This document shows positions 1 to 11,949 of a stretch of 64,000 nt of DNA, piece after piece. The position numbers and the translations under genes are program-made. The stretch comes from Thinopyrum elongatum (Eukaryota > Streptophyta > Magnoliopsida > Poales > Poaceae). Position 1 is the stretch's first letter. Each line of letters starts with the position of its first letter. The notes beneath the pieces were generated by a model. It was not told the DNA's origin. It was given only the letters and a program-made list of their open reading frames with translations, and ran no database searches. The stretch lies in the NCBI GenBank assembly GCA_011799875.1, contig CM022297.1:519920929-519984928 (forward strand), given 5' to 3'.

Positions 1-94
1 CATTTTCCTTTCCATTGTTTTGTTTAACCTTTCTCTCCGAGTTGTGTTAAACTTCTCGTTGTCATTTGACAAATCTGAATTTCCTCTGTTTCAG

Positions 95-865
95 ATGGAC
101 CGTTTGTTTCCACCGCGTCCTACGATACAGCTTGTGCTTCGCACTTGGGCTCGTGATGCCCCTGGTTTTCCAGCTGTCCTGATCGCTCTCATGACCAGAC
201 TTGGCTACCGCTGGTACCCTGAGTACATGGTTTACGAGGATTACCGCGAGTTTAATCAGGAGCAGTACCATGCTGATGTTCGTATCTATGATCGGCAGAA
301 TGACTCAGACACCGAGCTGCACCTTTTCCACGGTATCGGCGTGACGATTGAGATGGCAGTACATGATGCCGCCTACTTTGCTGTCGCACGTCTTCGAGGA
401 CAGTTCAGTGGTATCTTGGATGACTCTGAGTTCCGATACATTCCGTATGCCCCTGCTGGAGATGCTACCGGATACTACACAGCTATCTGTGCCCCGTACG
501 AGCCTCGCCGATATGACCACCGCGTTCTGATTCAGTGCACTCAGGCTCTGGATCGCACTGTTCGGGCTCTTGCCGTCGAGTTGGTTGCCACTCGAGCACG
601 TCTTTACGATGCTATGACGCAGTTGATGCCCGCTGTTCGTGCAGGGATACATCCGGAGCACATCCTTTACCCGCGCAGGACTCAGATGTATGCTGGTATT
701 GACTGGCCTGCTGTTGGAGGTCACACACCTACACGTGGACCTCTTCTTACAGTTCGAGACCGGGTTCTGCATCAGAGTGCACATGGAGCACAGGATCCTT
801 CCGCGACGAATATTCGTCGTCCGCACTCGCAGTTACCCCGTTACAGTGGTTTTCTCCGACGTTGA
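95..865 (+). CDS. Accessory ORF upstream of gag, unknown function
   Basis: An open frame of about 256 codons starts at the first in-frame ATG (MDRLFPPRP). The frame is open further upstream but has no earlier ATG. The bases just before the ATG (tttcag) resemble a splice acceptor, so a spliced leader is possible. The protein looks globular, with aromatic-rich stretches such as GYRWYPEYMVYEDY, a middle rich in Arg and Ala, and no zinc knuckle, protease or membrane segment that I can recognise. It lies about 250 bp upstream of the gag ATG in another frame. Extra ORFs in this position occur in some long-LTR plant gypsy elements, but their role is not established. Real expression is uncertain. Confidence 0.5.
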   Translation: MDRLFPPRPTIQLVLRTWARDAPGFPAVLIALMTRLGYRWYPEYMVYEDYREFNQEQYHADVRIYDRQNDSDTELHLFHGIGVTIEMAVHDAAYFAVARLRGQFSGILDDSEFRYIPYAPAGDATGYYTAICAPYEPRRYDHRVLIQCTQALDRTVRALAVELVATRARLYDAMTQLMPAVRAGIHPEHILYPRRTQMYAGIDWPAVGGHTPTRGPLLTVRDRVLHQSAHGAQDPSATNIRRPHSQLPRYSGFLRR

Positions 866-1115
866 TGTAGCCTTTGCTATGTCTCGTTGTGTACTTCCTT
901 ACCGCGTGCCTGCGCGCCGCCTAGTATGTCTAGCTTATAATTTGCGCCGTGATGCTGTCCGCATGTACCCGACTTTGTGTATGGATCTGTATGTCTTAAT
1001 CGACTACTGTTATGTATCTATTACACTGCTTAAGGTATTGTCGTGTTACATCATACTTGTCGCTAAACACTCGCAATTGCTTTTACTAAACTACCCCCTG
1101 TTGATACGTAGCAGG

Positions 1116-2055
1116 ATGGTTAGACCAGGTGGTCGTGGTCGTGGTCGTGCCCCTGAACGTCCACCACCGCCAGACTATATGGCAGCTATGATGCAACAGT
1201 TCGAGCTCAACCGCCAGTTCATGGTTGGAATCATGGCTCAGTTTCCGCATCAGAACAACCAGAACCAGAACCCAGCTTCAGTAACTTTGACAGAGTTTAC
1301 GCGACTCAACCCAACGCAGTTTCGCAACTCTGACAAGCCCCTGGATGCCGATGACTGGCTCCGCGACATCACTCACGAGATGGAGTCTGCTAATGTCGCC
1401 CCCGCCAACTTTGTCACCTTCGCGGCCTTTTTCTTAAAGGGCCCCGCTGCTCAATGGTGGGACACACACAAGCGTACTCTGCCTGTTGGAACAGTCATCA
1501 CCTGGTATGAGTTCCAGGCTGCTTTCCGTACACGTTACATCCCTCAAGCAATTATGGAACGCATGAAGACCCAGTTCCGTAACCTCACCCAGGGCAATAA
1601 AACCGTCGAAGCTTATCAGCGGGAATTTCTTGATCTCTCCTGCTATGCTGAAGAAGACATCGCCACAGATGCTCGCAGACAGGAGAAGTTCCGTAATGGA
1701 CTACACCCTGACCTCAAGCTTGCACTAGCTGCTCAAGACATCAATGACTTCTCAACTCTAGTGAACAAGGCTATTCTCGTTGAGACCGCTCAGATGGAAC
1801 ACAAGGACTCGCAGAAGCGCTATCGTGATGCTGGCTCATCTTTGGGCTCAGCACCGAAGCGTAGAGTTTGGATTCCCAACAACGCGTTCCGTCCCAATGC
1901 CTCTGCGCCAAAGAACAATGCTGCACTACGTCTGCCTCCTCCACCACCGAGGCCGTCAAAGGCTCAAGCTATTCAGAACCATGCCCCTCTTCGTCCTGAA
2001 GATGGTTTGTGTTTCAAGTGCCGCAAACCAGGCCACCAGGCTAAAGATTGCCGCC
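1116..2055 (+). CDS. Gag polyprotein of element A, truncated after the zinc knuckle
   Basis: Gag would form the cytoplasmic particle that packages element RNA. The start is the ATG before a basic Gly/Arg leader (MVRPGGRGRGRAP). A retrotransposon gag domain follows (DKPLDADDWLRDI, AAQWWDTHKRTLP, VEAYQREFLDLS), then a Pro-rich linker and one CCHC knuckle (CFKCRKPGHQAKDC, C-x2-C-x4-H-x4-C) at about 2009-2050. The same frame is open upstream, but 5' of this ATG it reads as unrelated leader. Immediately after the knuckle the sequence jumps to the last part of pol in another frame. The frame then runs through nonsense translation to 2360, so the native C-terminus and protease are lost. Confidence 0.85.
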
Positions 2056-2338
2056 AAACCTTTCTCAAGTACATGACGTCTTTCATGTATCCCAACTCCG
2101 CCGCTGCTTCAAGGATCCTATTCGAGCTGTGGATCATGAAGTGCTTGAATTACGGGAAGATCTGTCTTATCCAGAATATCCCATCCGTATTCTTGATCAA
2201 GCTGAGCGTCGAACACGTCAAAAGTCAATCAAGTTCCTCAAGGTTCAGTGGTCAAATCATTCTGAAGATGAAGCCACTTGGGAACGCGAGGATCGTCTTC
2301 GCGAAGAATACCCCTCTTTCTTTCAGTCTTCCTCTTAA
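2048..2338 (+). pseudogene. Remnant of pol: integrase C-terminus with chromodomain-like tail
   Basis: The frame beginning at the gag junction reads as the end of a chromovirus integrase: VHDVFHVSQLRRC, the usual segment just before the chromodomain, then IRILDQAERR and KVQWSNHSEDEATWERED, which resembles a chromodomain of this clade. It ends at TAA, 36 bp before the 3' LTR, as expected for the 3' end of pol. It overlaps the end of gag by a few bases in a different frame and has no start of its own. Everything between the gag knuckle and this point (several kb in intact relatives) is deleted. In intact relatives the chromodomain steers insertion to heterochromatin. Confidence 0.85.
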
Positions 2339-2374
2339 TTCTCGGGACGAGAATTCTTAATAGATGAGGAGAGT

Positions 2375-5300
2375 TGTAACACCCCCGGTGATTAGCAACA
2401 GTAATCACTTTTGATAATGACATGTTAGCATGATCAACAGTGCATAATCATCATTAGCATCATATTGCATTTCAACTCCTAAGTCAAATTCAAATTTAAA
2501 TGAAAGTGGAATATGAAAGTTGTCCAACATAGGAGCTAAAATGTCAGATATATAGCAAATATTCCAGAGGCTATTCTAAAATTGAAACCAACATCATTGG
2601 AATTGGATAAGTGACTCGAACAACCTCAAACAGTGGATAAAGATAATATTTAGTAACCATTTATTAAATCTGAAATAAATATGGAATTATGTTTTGCCCA
2701 AACTAATTTTAGGTGTTAGGGAATAATGCACTGGTATTTATGAAATAGGTCACACTTTTTACAAAAACCATTTGGGGCCTAAACATTTAACAGTGGAGAA
2801 AAGAGAATAAAGAAAAGGAAAAAGAAACAGAAAAGGAAAAAAAGAGCAACACCCCCCCCCCCGTCTCCATCTCGCCGCCGACGCCGCACGTCACCGCTTC
2901 GTCCCCGCCGGCCTGCCTCCCCATCGCCGTCGTCCCCGTCGACCACCCCGACCCCCGCTGCCCCGTCCCTACGGATCATGGTGAGGCCTCGGGCCTCTCC
3001 CCCCCTCTCTGCTCCCGCACCTCGCCGCGCGCACCGCGCCCCTGTGCCGCCGCTCCGCCCGCGCTCGCCGGCTCGCGCACGCGCCCGCGCGCACCGCAGC
3101 CTCGCCGGGCCTCGCACACGCGCGCGCGTGCCCTGCCTCGCTACTGCTCGCGGATCTTGCCCCGCTTCGCCTCCGCGCGACCGCCGCCCGCTGCCGCTCC
3201 AGCCACCGCGCTGCCGCCCGCGGCCGCTCCAGCCACCGCGCCGCCGCCCCGCCTCCGGCCCCGCGTGCGCTCGCCTGCGCCCACGCTTCGCCGCGCCCCC
3301 GACCGCCCGCGCCCGCCCGTGCGTCCCCTTTGGGCACCGGACATGTCCGGTCCCAAAAGGGGCACGCCCCGGACGTGTCCGCCCCTGGTCCACTGACCAG
3401 TGGGGCCCATGACCCAAATAAAAAAAAAATTAAAATAATTAATTAATTAATTAGTTAATTAATCCTGATTAGGTTAATTTAATTAAGTAGTTAGTGTTAA
3501 TTAATCAGTAATTAAATTAATTAAACCTAATTAACCTAACAGCCTATGACAGGTGGGACCCACCCTGTCGGGTGGCTGCTGACGTCAGCATGATGTCATG
3601 CTGACGTCATCAATCACTGTTTCGGATAATGTTGAATTAAATAATTAATTAAATTTCAGAAATTAATAAAAACTTTAGAAAATCATATTAAATAAACCGT
3701 AACTCCGATGAAAATACTTTGTACATGAAACTTGCTCAGAACGACGATACGAACCCGGATACGCCCTCTGTATTCCCGTCAGATGCCCGCAACTATAAGA
3801 ACGTTGAACAATTAGACCGATTTCGATAAATGAATAGTGTCCAACCCTAATTAAATAAATTCGAATAAATTCCTAAATTAACTAAATCATTTAGTTAGGC
3901 AGTAGAACACCCCGGCATATCATTTAGGCATGTCATACATATTGTTTGCATTATTGCCGTGAATTTATTGTTTCTCTCCCCCTCCTTCTCTCTCTCGATA
4001 GACGCCGAGACCGGCGTCGCTGCTGTCGAGTACGACTACGCTACTGACGAGCAGCCCGTTGACGACCTCCCTCTCTTGCCAGAGCAACCAGGCAAGCCCC
4101 CCCCCCTTGAGCATTCCAGATATCGCCCATTCTATTCTCCTGCTTGCATTAGATTTCGCTACTGTTAATGTATGCTCCTATTCTGATGCATAGCCTGCTG
4201 TTGTAACCTGTTCATTGCTACTTTACCTGCCTATGATAAACTGTTTAGTATAGGTTGGTATGAACCATCTGTGACCCCACCACCTTACTTTGTCGCCCCT
4301 GCTTGTTCATCAACGACTCGATCAACGTGATCGTCGATCAGAGACAGACGCCTCACTTCACACCCCCCTTAGTTGTACGACTCTGCGTAGTAACTATCGA
4401 GTGCCGAGGGTGATACCTCGTAACGCACTCCTGATGAATACTCTGCAGCATAGCTGTACGATCGTGGTCATCGAGGGTGATTCCTCCTTCTCCATGTCCG
4501 ATACGACTCTGTCGTGCAACCCCTCAGTGTGAACCTCGAGGGTGATACCTCTTACGTTCACCCTGATGATTATGACCACACGGTTACTTGACCTCTTTCA
4601 CAGGCGGGTCCACCCTGGTGGGTACCCGCTGGGGATCTATGATTTCGGGTGTGCCGGAAGGGCACTCGAGTGTGACATTGTGGCGGAACATCAGAGACTC
4701 TGATTGTCTCCGCTTGATACTAATTGAGCCTATTGGATTTGGGTGTGTGATCTGAGTGGGTCGACGTGCCCTATACGCACTGCCACCACGCGGGATAATG
4801 GTTATGGGGCCCTCTGCGATGTACGTTTCGCCGAAAGCTTATCAGACGTCACGATTCACCGTGCGGGCTGATCGTCGGGATTGGGCTGGATACTTCACTG
4901 ACGAGTTCAGTGTCGCGCCTGCACCCCGGCCAGCCACGCAACGCGCAGGGTGCCCAGGGCGATGGCCCGAGACCCCTGGGTGCATAGGTTAGTCCGGCGT
5001 GCTGACCTCTCTGCTAAGCCTAGGTAGAGCGCTGCTTCGTGTTGATCTTCCGAGGACGGGCATTACCCAGCAAGTATGTCCGGCCAGAGTTGATCGAGCG
5101 TGTTGGGTAACAGTAGTGCACCCCTGCAGGGATGAATCTTCTATCGATAGCCGGTCCTACGGTAAAGGACGCTCAGTTTGTGTATCTCGATCTACTACTT
5201 AAACTGGATACTTGTTACTTTCTCGCTGGGAGTCGAGGAAGGATCTTTGAGCTGTATTTCAACATGTTTGTTAAATAAAATGTTATTCTACTCTCTTCTA

Positions 5301-5911
5301 CTGCTGCAAGATGAAGGCTTTGAGAAGATGTTTGAAGATGCTAGTCTTCGATAGGACTAGGCCTTTCTCTCTATTCTGGCATTTCTGCAGCCCAGTCCAC
5401 ATATACAGCCTTTTCTCCATTGATAATGTTGCATATGTAGTATAGATCCTTGCTTGCTGAGTACTTCGGATGAGTACTCACGGTTGCTTTATTTTCTCTT
5501 TTCCCCCATATACCCCACCTTGATGATACACCAGACGATGGAGTCCAGGAGCCAGACGCCACCACCGGAGCCTACTACCAGGCGGGTCCAGAGGGCACGT
5601 ACTACTGGATCGAGCCAGGTGACCAGGAGTAGGATCGGAGGCTCCCAGGCAGGAGGCCAACGCCTTTCGATCTAGTGTCGCTGTTTGTGCTAGCCTTCTT
5701 AAGGCAAAACTTGTCTAACTATGTCTGTACCCAGATATTATTTGTATGACTGACTTATGTATTCGGATCTTCGGATCCCTGGTCTGTAATATTGTGGACC
5801 TCCGTTTATTTGTGTTTAGAGTTGTGTTGTGATATCTTCCCGTGAGTCCCTGGGTTTGATCGTACACGTTTGCGTGTATGATTAGTGTACGATTGAACCG
5901 GGGGCGTCACA
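2375..5911 (+). repeat. 3' LTR of element A (about 3.54 kb)
   Basis: The LTR begins TGTAACACCCCCGG just after the purine tract and ends CCGGGGGCGTCACA, a near-perfect inverted pair with TG...CA ends. Inside are a poly-C run (about 2853), a very GC-rich block (2860-3410), an AT-rich TTAA-repeat block (3420-3540), and two TGACGTCA palindromes near 3580-3609. No ORF in it looks genuine; the long ones in the GC-rich block are overlapping multi-frame artefacts. Parts of its right half recur, inverted, in the LTRs of element F, for example the strings around cgagggtgatacctc. Confidence 0.85.
3580..3609. promoter_or_regulatory. Two TGACGTCA palindromes in the LTR of A
   Basis: Perfect TGACGTCA octamers at 3580-3587 and 3602-3609 flank a TGATGTCA variant. 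The octamer is the classic CRE/TGA-type bZIP core. The spacing of 22 bp, about two helical turns, could allow paired binding. That this drives LTR transcription is inference. Confidence 0.35.
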
Positions 5912-6576
5912 ACTAGCAACCCACATGTACCAATCTGAGGCTTTGAGACAAAGATCAGATACAAGAGATGAACTAGGGTTTGGAGAGGAGATGGTGCTGG
6001 TGAAGATGTTGATGGAGATTGACCCCCTCTCGATGAAAGGATCGTTGGTGATGACGATGGCTTCGATTTCCCCCTCCGGGAGGGAAGTTTCCCCGGCAGA
6101 ATAGCTCCGCCGGAGCCCTAGATTGGTTCTGCCCAGGTTCCGCCTCGAGACGGCGGCGCTTCGTCCCGAAAACTTCTTCTTGATTTTTTCCTGGTCAAAA
6201 CACGTCATATAGCAGAAGATGGGCACCGGGGGCCTGCCAGGTGGGCCACAAGGCAGGGGCGCGCCCAGGGGGAAGGGCACGCCCCCACCCTTGTGGATGC
6301 CTGGTGGGTCCCCTCTGGTATTTTCTTTGCCCAGTATTTTTAATTTATTCCAAAATAATTCTCCGTAAATTTTTAGGACTTTTGGAATTGTGCAGAATAG
6401 GTCTCTATGATTTGCTCCTTTCCAGTCCAGAATTCTAGCTGCCGGCATACTCCCTTCTTCATGTAAACCTTGTAAAATAAGAGAGAAAAAGCATAAATAT
6501 TGTACCAAAATAGATAACAACAGCCCATCATGCAATAAATATCAATATAAAATCATGATGCAAAATGGACGTATCA
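5912..6576 (-). repeat. 3' LTR of element B, partial (cut by element A)
   Basis: Matches 14820-15487 with small differences. In - orientation it starts TGATACGTCCATTTTGC at 6576, next to a purine tract (complement of actcccccaagctt). It stops at 5912 because element A is inserted there. Confidence 0.9.
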
Positions 6577-8250
6577 ACTCCCCCAAGCTTAGACCTAGCT
6601 TGTCCTCAAGCGAAAGCCGAAAGCGATAAATATGTCCACATGTTTAGAGATAGAGGTGTCGATAAAATAAAATACGGACATGAGGACATCATGATCATCT
6701 TTAGAATAGTAACATATATTGACATATACTCCCTCCATTCCATATTAGTTGTCGCTCAAATGGATGTATCTATCACTGAAATACATCTAGATACATCCGT
6801 TTCAGCGACAACTAATATGGAACGGAGGGAGTAGTTTCTTATGCTAAAGTGACAATTCATGCACAAGGTAAAGTATGAATCAGAAACTTTATTGAAAACT
6901 AACAAACTATGATCTCAGTCATTGAAGCAATTGCAATTTATCATAATGTGGGAAAGAGTCAATATAAGAGCTTTTCAGCAAGTTCACATACTCAATTATC
7001 ATTTAGTCTTTCATAATTGCTAACACTCACGCAATACTTGTGGTTTCAAAGCCTCAGTCGGACACAGAGAAAGATAGGGGCTTATAGTTTTGCCTCCCAA
7101 CCTTTTACCTCAAGGGTAATGTCAACAATAATAACTTATGAATATCTACATCCAAGTGGGTATATAGATTTGGATCTCCCCAACATAAAGTGCTTGCCAA
7201 AAAGAAAAAGTCTAAAAGGAATAGGTGAAGATCACCATGACTCTTGTATAAGGGTAGAAAGTAAAAGTAAAAGATAGGCCCTTCACAGAGGGAAGCAGAG
7301 GTTGTCATGCGCTTTTATGGTTGAATGCACAAAATCTTAATGCAAAAGAACGTCACTTTATATTGCCCTTGTGATAGAGAACTTTATTATGCAGCCCGTC
7401 GCTTTTATTTCTTCCATATCACAAGTTAGTATAAAGTTTATTTTCCTCACACTAATAGATCATACATATCTAGAGAGCAATTTTTATTGCTTGCACCGAT
7501 GACAACTTACTTGAAGGATCTTACTCAATCCATAGGTAGGTATGGTGGACTCTCATAGCAAACTGGGTTTAGGGATGTTTCGATGCACAAGTAGTATCTC
7601 TACTTGGTGCAAAGGATTTGGCTAGCATAAGAGAGAAAAGCAAGCTCAACATGTTGGAGGATCCATAATAATATAACTTCTATTCGGATATAAAGAAACA
7701 TAACTCATTATGTTGTCTTCCTTGTCCAACATCAACTTTTTGGCATGTCATATTTTAATGAGTGATCATAATTACAAAAGATGTCCAAGATAGTATATTT
7801 ATATGTGAGACCTCTCTTTCTTTATTACTTCCTATTAATTGCAACAATGACCAAAACTATGTTTGTCAACTCTCAACAACTTTTATTCATCAAACTCTTA
7901 TTTGTGAAGTCATCACTCTCCATAAGATCATTATATGATCTTTATTTATTTATTTTATTCTATTCTATTCTTTTTTATTTCTATTTTCCTCAAGATCATA
8001 GCAAGAAAGCAGAGCCCTCAACTCAAAACTACTCCTTATTATATATCTCATGGACTCGATTACATAGAGGGAACATAAAGCAAAACTCAAAGCTAGATCA
8101 TACTAAAAACTTTTATTATACTAGAAAAGTATATAACCAAAAGGATCGAACTAAGAAAAACGATAAAGGTAAAGATGTGATGGTGATACGATACCGGGTC
8201 ACCTCCCCCAAGCTTGGCACAAGCCAAGGAGAGTGCCCATATCCATGTAT
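6577..8250 (-). other. Non-coding 3' region of element B
   Basis: No credible ORF is present. Stretches such as gataggcccttcacagagggaagcag recur at about 15888 in the equivalent region of element C, so this is a conserved untranslated part of Athila-type elements. A Stowaway MITE is embedded at 6729-6831. Confidence 0.6.
6729..6831. mobile_element. Stowaway (Tc1/mariner-type) MITE, 103 bp
   Basis: Terminal inverted repeats CTCCCTCCATTCCATATTAG and the complement of ctaatatggaacggagggag are flanked by the TA duplication (6727-6728 and 6832-6833). The whole unit folds back on itself almost completely. This is a classic grass Stowaway. Confidence 0.95.
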
Positions 8251-8787
8251 TTAGATCTCTTTCTTCGGAGGTGTTGATGTTGGAGTTTCGGTTAACTTGA
8301 TTAAGCTACCCTTCGAATCCTGCAATTCTCGGGGTACACCTTGAAGCATAATTGCATTCTTCTGAATCTCCTCTAAAAGATGCTTGTTTTCTGGCCACCA
8401 TGAGCTTTTCCCTGCATCACTCTCACTTGGACGGGATATGTCCCAATTCGAGGGTATATGTGTGCGAGGTGTATTCTCCACTCCATAATTATGAACCAAA
8501 TTATGAAAGTTGTTTAGATGTAACCTGTGTAAGGGCCTCCTGGGAGGAAATCCTTCTTGTAACTGCTGGCCTTCATGGTTGCTTGTAGTCCCTACGGCTT
8601 GATGGGGATTGGGAATAGTGGAGATGCCAGCCAGAGTGCCTCTCTCCGAAGCCGGAGGGTGGACCTCAAGTGAATCCCCTTGATCTTCTTGCATCGTGGC
8701 TTCCTCGCTCTCCGCTCTCCTGAGTTCCATCTGCAGCAGCCAAGCATTGTCGTCCCCATTGTTGTAGGAAGGGGAGGAGGAAGACAT
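8251..8787 (-). CDS. Extra ORF downstream of integrase in element B, unknown function
   Basis: A frame of 178 codons starts at the ATG at 8787 (MSSSSPSYNNGDDNAWLLQM); the frame upstream of that ATG is open but has no clear reason to be used. It is hydrophilic and rich in Ser, Pro, Glu and His, with no signal peptide or membrane span, so nothing supports an envelope role. It lies about 335 bp after the integrase stop, the slot where Athila elements carry an additional ORF. It does not obviously resemble the ATHILA-type ORF of element C. Its ending SLIKLTETPTSTPPKKEI is basic. It could be a shortened form of the lineage's extra ORF. Confidence 0.45.
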   Translation of the reverse strand: MSSSSPSYNNGDDNAWLLQMELRRAESEEATMQEDQGDSLEVHPPASERGTLAGISTIPNPHQAVGTTSNHEGQQLQEGFPPRRPLHRLHLNNFHNLVHNYGVENTPRTHIPSNWDISRPSESDAGKSSWWPENKHLLEEIQKNAIMLQGVPRELQDSKGSLIKLTETPTSTPPKKEI

Positions 8788-9122
8788 GATGCATGGCCTT
8801 GAAAACTCTGGCAGAAAATAGCTCAAAACACAAACAGGAGATATTGTTGTGATACGGTGGTCAAAACCTTCGGGAGATTATATAATGATTTTTTATCGAC
8901 CAAAAGAAGTGTTCCACAAGAAAACGGAGTCCGGGGGGCACATGAGGTGGCGGCAAGGTATAGGGGCGCGCCCAAGGGGATAGGGTGCACCCTCCTGCCT
9001 TGCAGCTTCCTCGTGCAATCTTCGGACTACTTTTAATTTTCCTAATTTTTTAAATATTCTAAAACAAAGAAAAATTGCTATTGGAAAAGTTTTGGAGTCG
9101 GTTTACTTACCGTACCACATAC

Positions 9123-10436
9123 CTATTCCTTTTCGGAGTCTGAAACGTCCTGGAAAGTATCCCTTATGTAATCCTCCGGTGTTATGGTATTAATAATATT
9201 TGTCTCAACATTTATGGGAGTACCTGAAATATAATGTTTGATTCTTTTCCCGTTTACCACCTTCGGGTTAGTGCCTTCGGCGTTGTTGATCTTGATGGCA
9301 CCAGAACGATAAACCTCCTCGATAATGTAAGGACCTTCCCATTTAGAGAGAAGCTTTCCTGCAAAAAATCTTAAACGAGAGTTGTATAGCAAAACATAAT
9401 CACCTACATTAAACTCATGCTTTTGTATCCTTTTGTCATGCCATCTTTTAACTTTTTCTTTAAACAACTTGGCATTCTCATAGGCTTGGGTTCTCCACTC
9501 ATCAAGCGAGCTTATGTCAAATAACCTCTTCTCACCGGCAAGTTTGAAATCATAATTGAGTTCTTTAATTGCCCAATAAGCTTTATGTTCTAGTTCTATA
9601 GGTAAGTGACATGCTTTTCCATAAACCATTTTATATGGAGACATACCCATGGGATTTTTATATGCAGTTCTATAAGCCCATAATGCATCATCGAGTTTCT
9701 TAGACCAATTCTTTCTAGATCTATTAATAGTCTTTTGCAAGATCAATTTAATCTCTCTGTTGCTCAATTCTACTTGACCACTAGACTGAGGATGATATGG
9801 AGATGCAATTCTATGGTTGACATCATATTTAGCAAGCAATTTACGGAAAGCACCATGAATAAAGTGTGAACCACCATCAGTCATTAAATATCTAGGGACT
9901 CCAAACCTCGGGAAAATAACTTCTTTAAGCATTTTAATAGAAGTGTTATGATCAGCACTACTAGTTGGAATAGCTTCTACCCACTTAGTAACGTAATCAA
10001 CAGCAACTAAGATATGTGTATACCCATTAGAGGAAGGAAAAGGTCCCATATAATCAAAACCCCACACATTAAATGGTTCAATAACAAGTGAATAATTCAT
10101 AGCCATTTCCTGACGTCTACTAATATTACCAATTCTTTGACATTCATCACAAGACAAGACAAACTTACGAGCATCCTTGAAGAGAGTAGGCCAATAAAAA
10201 CCAGATTATAATACCTTGTGTGCAGTTCTATCTCCAGCATGGTGTCCTCCGTAGGCCTCGGAGTGACACTTGCGTAGGATATGTTCCTATTCATGCTCAG
10301 GTACACAACGTCTAACAACACCATCTACTCCTTCTTTATAAAGGTGTGGATCATCCCAAAAGTAACGTCTTAAATCATAGAAAAACTTTTTCTTTTGTTG
10401 GTATGTGAAGCTAGGTGGTATAAATTTAGCAACAAT
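9123..10436 (-). pseudogene. Integrase region of element B pol
   Basis: In - orientation this carries the zinc-binding start (the final part has CDECQRIG) and a DDE core: Asp in FDYMGPF, Asp in LMTDGGSHF, Glu in [10 protein letters not shown]. It continues through [16 protein letters not shown] and [15 protein letters not shown] to a clean end at 9123. The frame from 10157 to 9123 is open. The stretch between RNase H and 10157 has in-frame stops, including one after YANYAN near 10437. The family inserts element cDNA into the genome; this copy would not be made as full-length protein. There is no chromodomain, in keeping with Athila rather than chromoviruses. Confidence 0.85.
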
Positions 10437-11806
10437 TTAATTAGCATAATTAGCATACCATGGAGCATTACGTGAAGCATTTATGACAGCTAGTTGTTCA
10501 TCAGGAAAGCTATCATCAATAGGTAGTGGGTCATCAAGAACATTTTCTAACCTAGACAAGTTGTCTGCAATGGGGTTCTCAGCTCCCTTTCTATCAATAA
10601 TATGCAAATCAAATTCTTGCAGCAAGAGAACCCATCTAATAAGTCTAGGTTTAGCATCTTTCTTTTCCATAAGATATTTAATAGTAGCATGATCAGTGTG
10701 AACAGTTACTTTGGAATCAACAATATAAGATCTGAACTTGTCACAAACAAAGCAACTGCTAAAAATTCTTTTTCAGTAGTAGCATAATTTCTCTGAGCAC
10801 TGTCTAGAGTTTTACTAGCATAATGAATAACATTCAATTTCTTATCAACTCTTTGTCCTAGAATAGCACCAACAGCATAATCACTAGCATCACACATAAT
10901 TTCAAAGGGTAGGTTCCAATCAGGTGGTTGAACAATAGGTGCAGAAATCAAGGCTTTCTTAAGAATTTCAAATGCTTCTACACAATCATCATCAAAAACA
11001 AATGGGACATCTTTTTGCAAGAGATTAGTGAGAGGCCTAGAAATTTTAGAGAAATCTTTAATAAATCTCCTATAGAAACTAGCATGAGCAAGGAAACTTC
11101 TTATACCTTTGATATCTGTAGGACACGACATTTTTTCAATAGCATCAACTTTAGCTTTATCAACTTCAATACCTCTTTCGGAGATTTTATGCCCCAAAAT
11201 AATACCTTCATTAACCATAAAGTGGCACTTTTCCCAATTCAAGACAAGATTAGTTTCTTCACATCTTTGCAAAACTCGATCAAGGTTGCTCAAGCAATCA
11301 TCAAAAGAAGTTCCGTAAATGGAGAAATCATCCATGAAAACCTCAACAATCTTTTCACAAAAATCAGAGAATATAGCAGTCATGCATCTTTGAAAGGTAG
11401 CAGGTGCATTACATAAACCAAAAGGCATACGTCTATAAGCAAAGGTTCCAAAAGGGCATGTAAAAGTAGTTTTTTCTTGATCCTCTTTTGACACAGGTAT
11501 TTGAGAGAAATCAGAATAACCATCTAAAAAGCAAAAGTGTGTATGTTTGGATAGTCTTTCTAGCATCTGATCAATAAAAGGTAGTGGGAAATGATCCTTC
11601 CTAGTAGCTTTGTTTAATTTTCTAAAGTCAATTACCATTCTATAACCTGTAACAATTCTTTGTGGGATCAATTCATTTTTCTCATTGGGAACAACAGTAA
11701 TACCTCCCTTCTTAGGGACACAATGAACAGGACTTACCCATCTACTATCAGCAATAGGATAAATTATACCTGCTTCCAGAAGCTTTAGTATTTCATTTCT
11801 TACCAC
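10437..11806 (-). pseudogene. Reverse transcriptase and RNase H of element B
   Basis: Clear Ty3/gypsy RT blocks are present: WVSPVHCVPKKGG, TGYRMVIDFRKLNKAT, FLDGYSDFSQI, FAYRRMPFGLCNAPATFQR and the catalytic FMDDFSIYG (YxDD variant with Phe). A linker and the RNase H start MCDASDYAVGAILGQ follow. The frame breaks at about 10710-10760, after [10 protein letters not shown], and resumes in another frame ([28 protein letters not shown]). It therefore needs at least one frameshift and cannot make active enzyme as it stands. The protein would copy element RNA inside the particle. Confidence 0.9.
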
Positions 11807-11949
11807 TTATTTCATCTTAGGATTTAACCGTCGTTGATGATCAACAACTGGTTTAGCATCAGGCTCCATATTAATTTTATGCTGTCATAGAGTGGGACTA
11901 ATGCCCTTAAGATCATCAAGAGTGTATCCAATAGCAGCACGGTGCTTCC

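Larger units (their letters stand above)
1..5911 (+). mobile_element. Element A: Tekay/Del-like Ty3/gypsy retrotransposon, 5' part outside window
   Basis: The window opens inside the internal domain. In order are an accessory ORF, a gag with a CCHC knuckle, a short tail of pol, a purine tract (2363-2374) and a 3' LTR (2375-5911). The very long LTR, the gag type and the chromodomain-like end of pol fit the Tekay/Del chromovirus clade. Protease, RT, RNase H and the integrase core are missing, so this copy cannot move by itself. The right LTR end falls exactly inside the 3' LTR of element B: the following bases (ACTAGCAACC) match the uninterrupted copy at about 14820. The 5' LTR and left target duplication lie beyond the window. 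Family name not assigned. Confidence 0.85.

Noticed and set aside
639..2360. A single 573-codon protein across the leader, gag and pol tail of element A
   Set aside because: Only 1116-2055 reads as Gag; upstream is leader, and downstream it is the wrong frame for the pol tail.
2978..3417. Long GC-rich ORFs on both strands inside the LTR of element A
   Set aside because: Open in several frames at once, low-complexity Arg/Pro/Ala/Gly products, inside an LTR: a composition artefact.
8251..8787. Envelope-like gene in element B
   Set aside because: No signal peptide, membrane span or cleavage motif; position alone is not enough.
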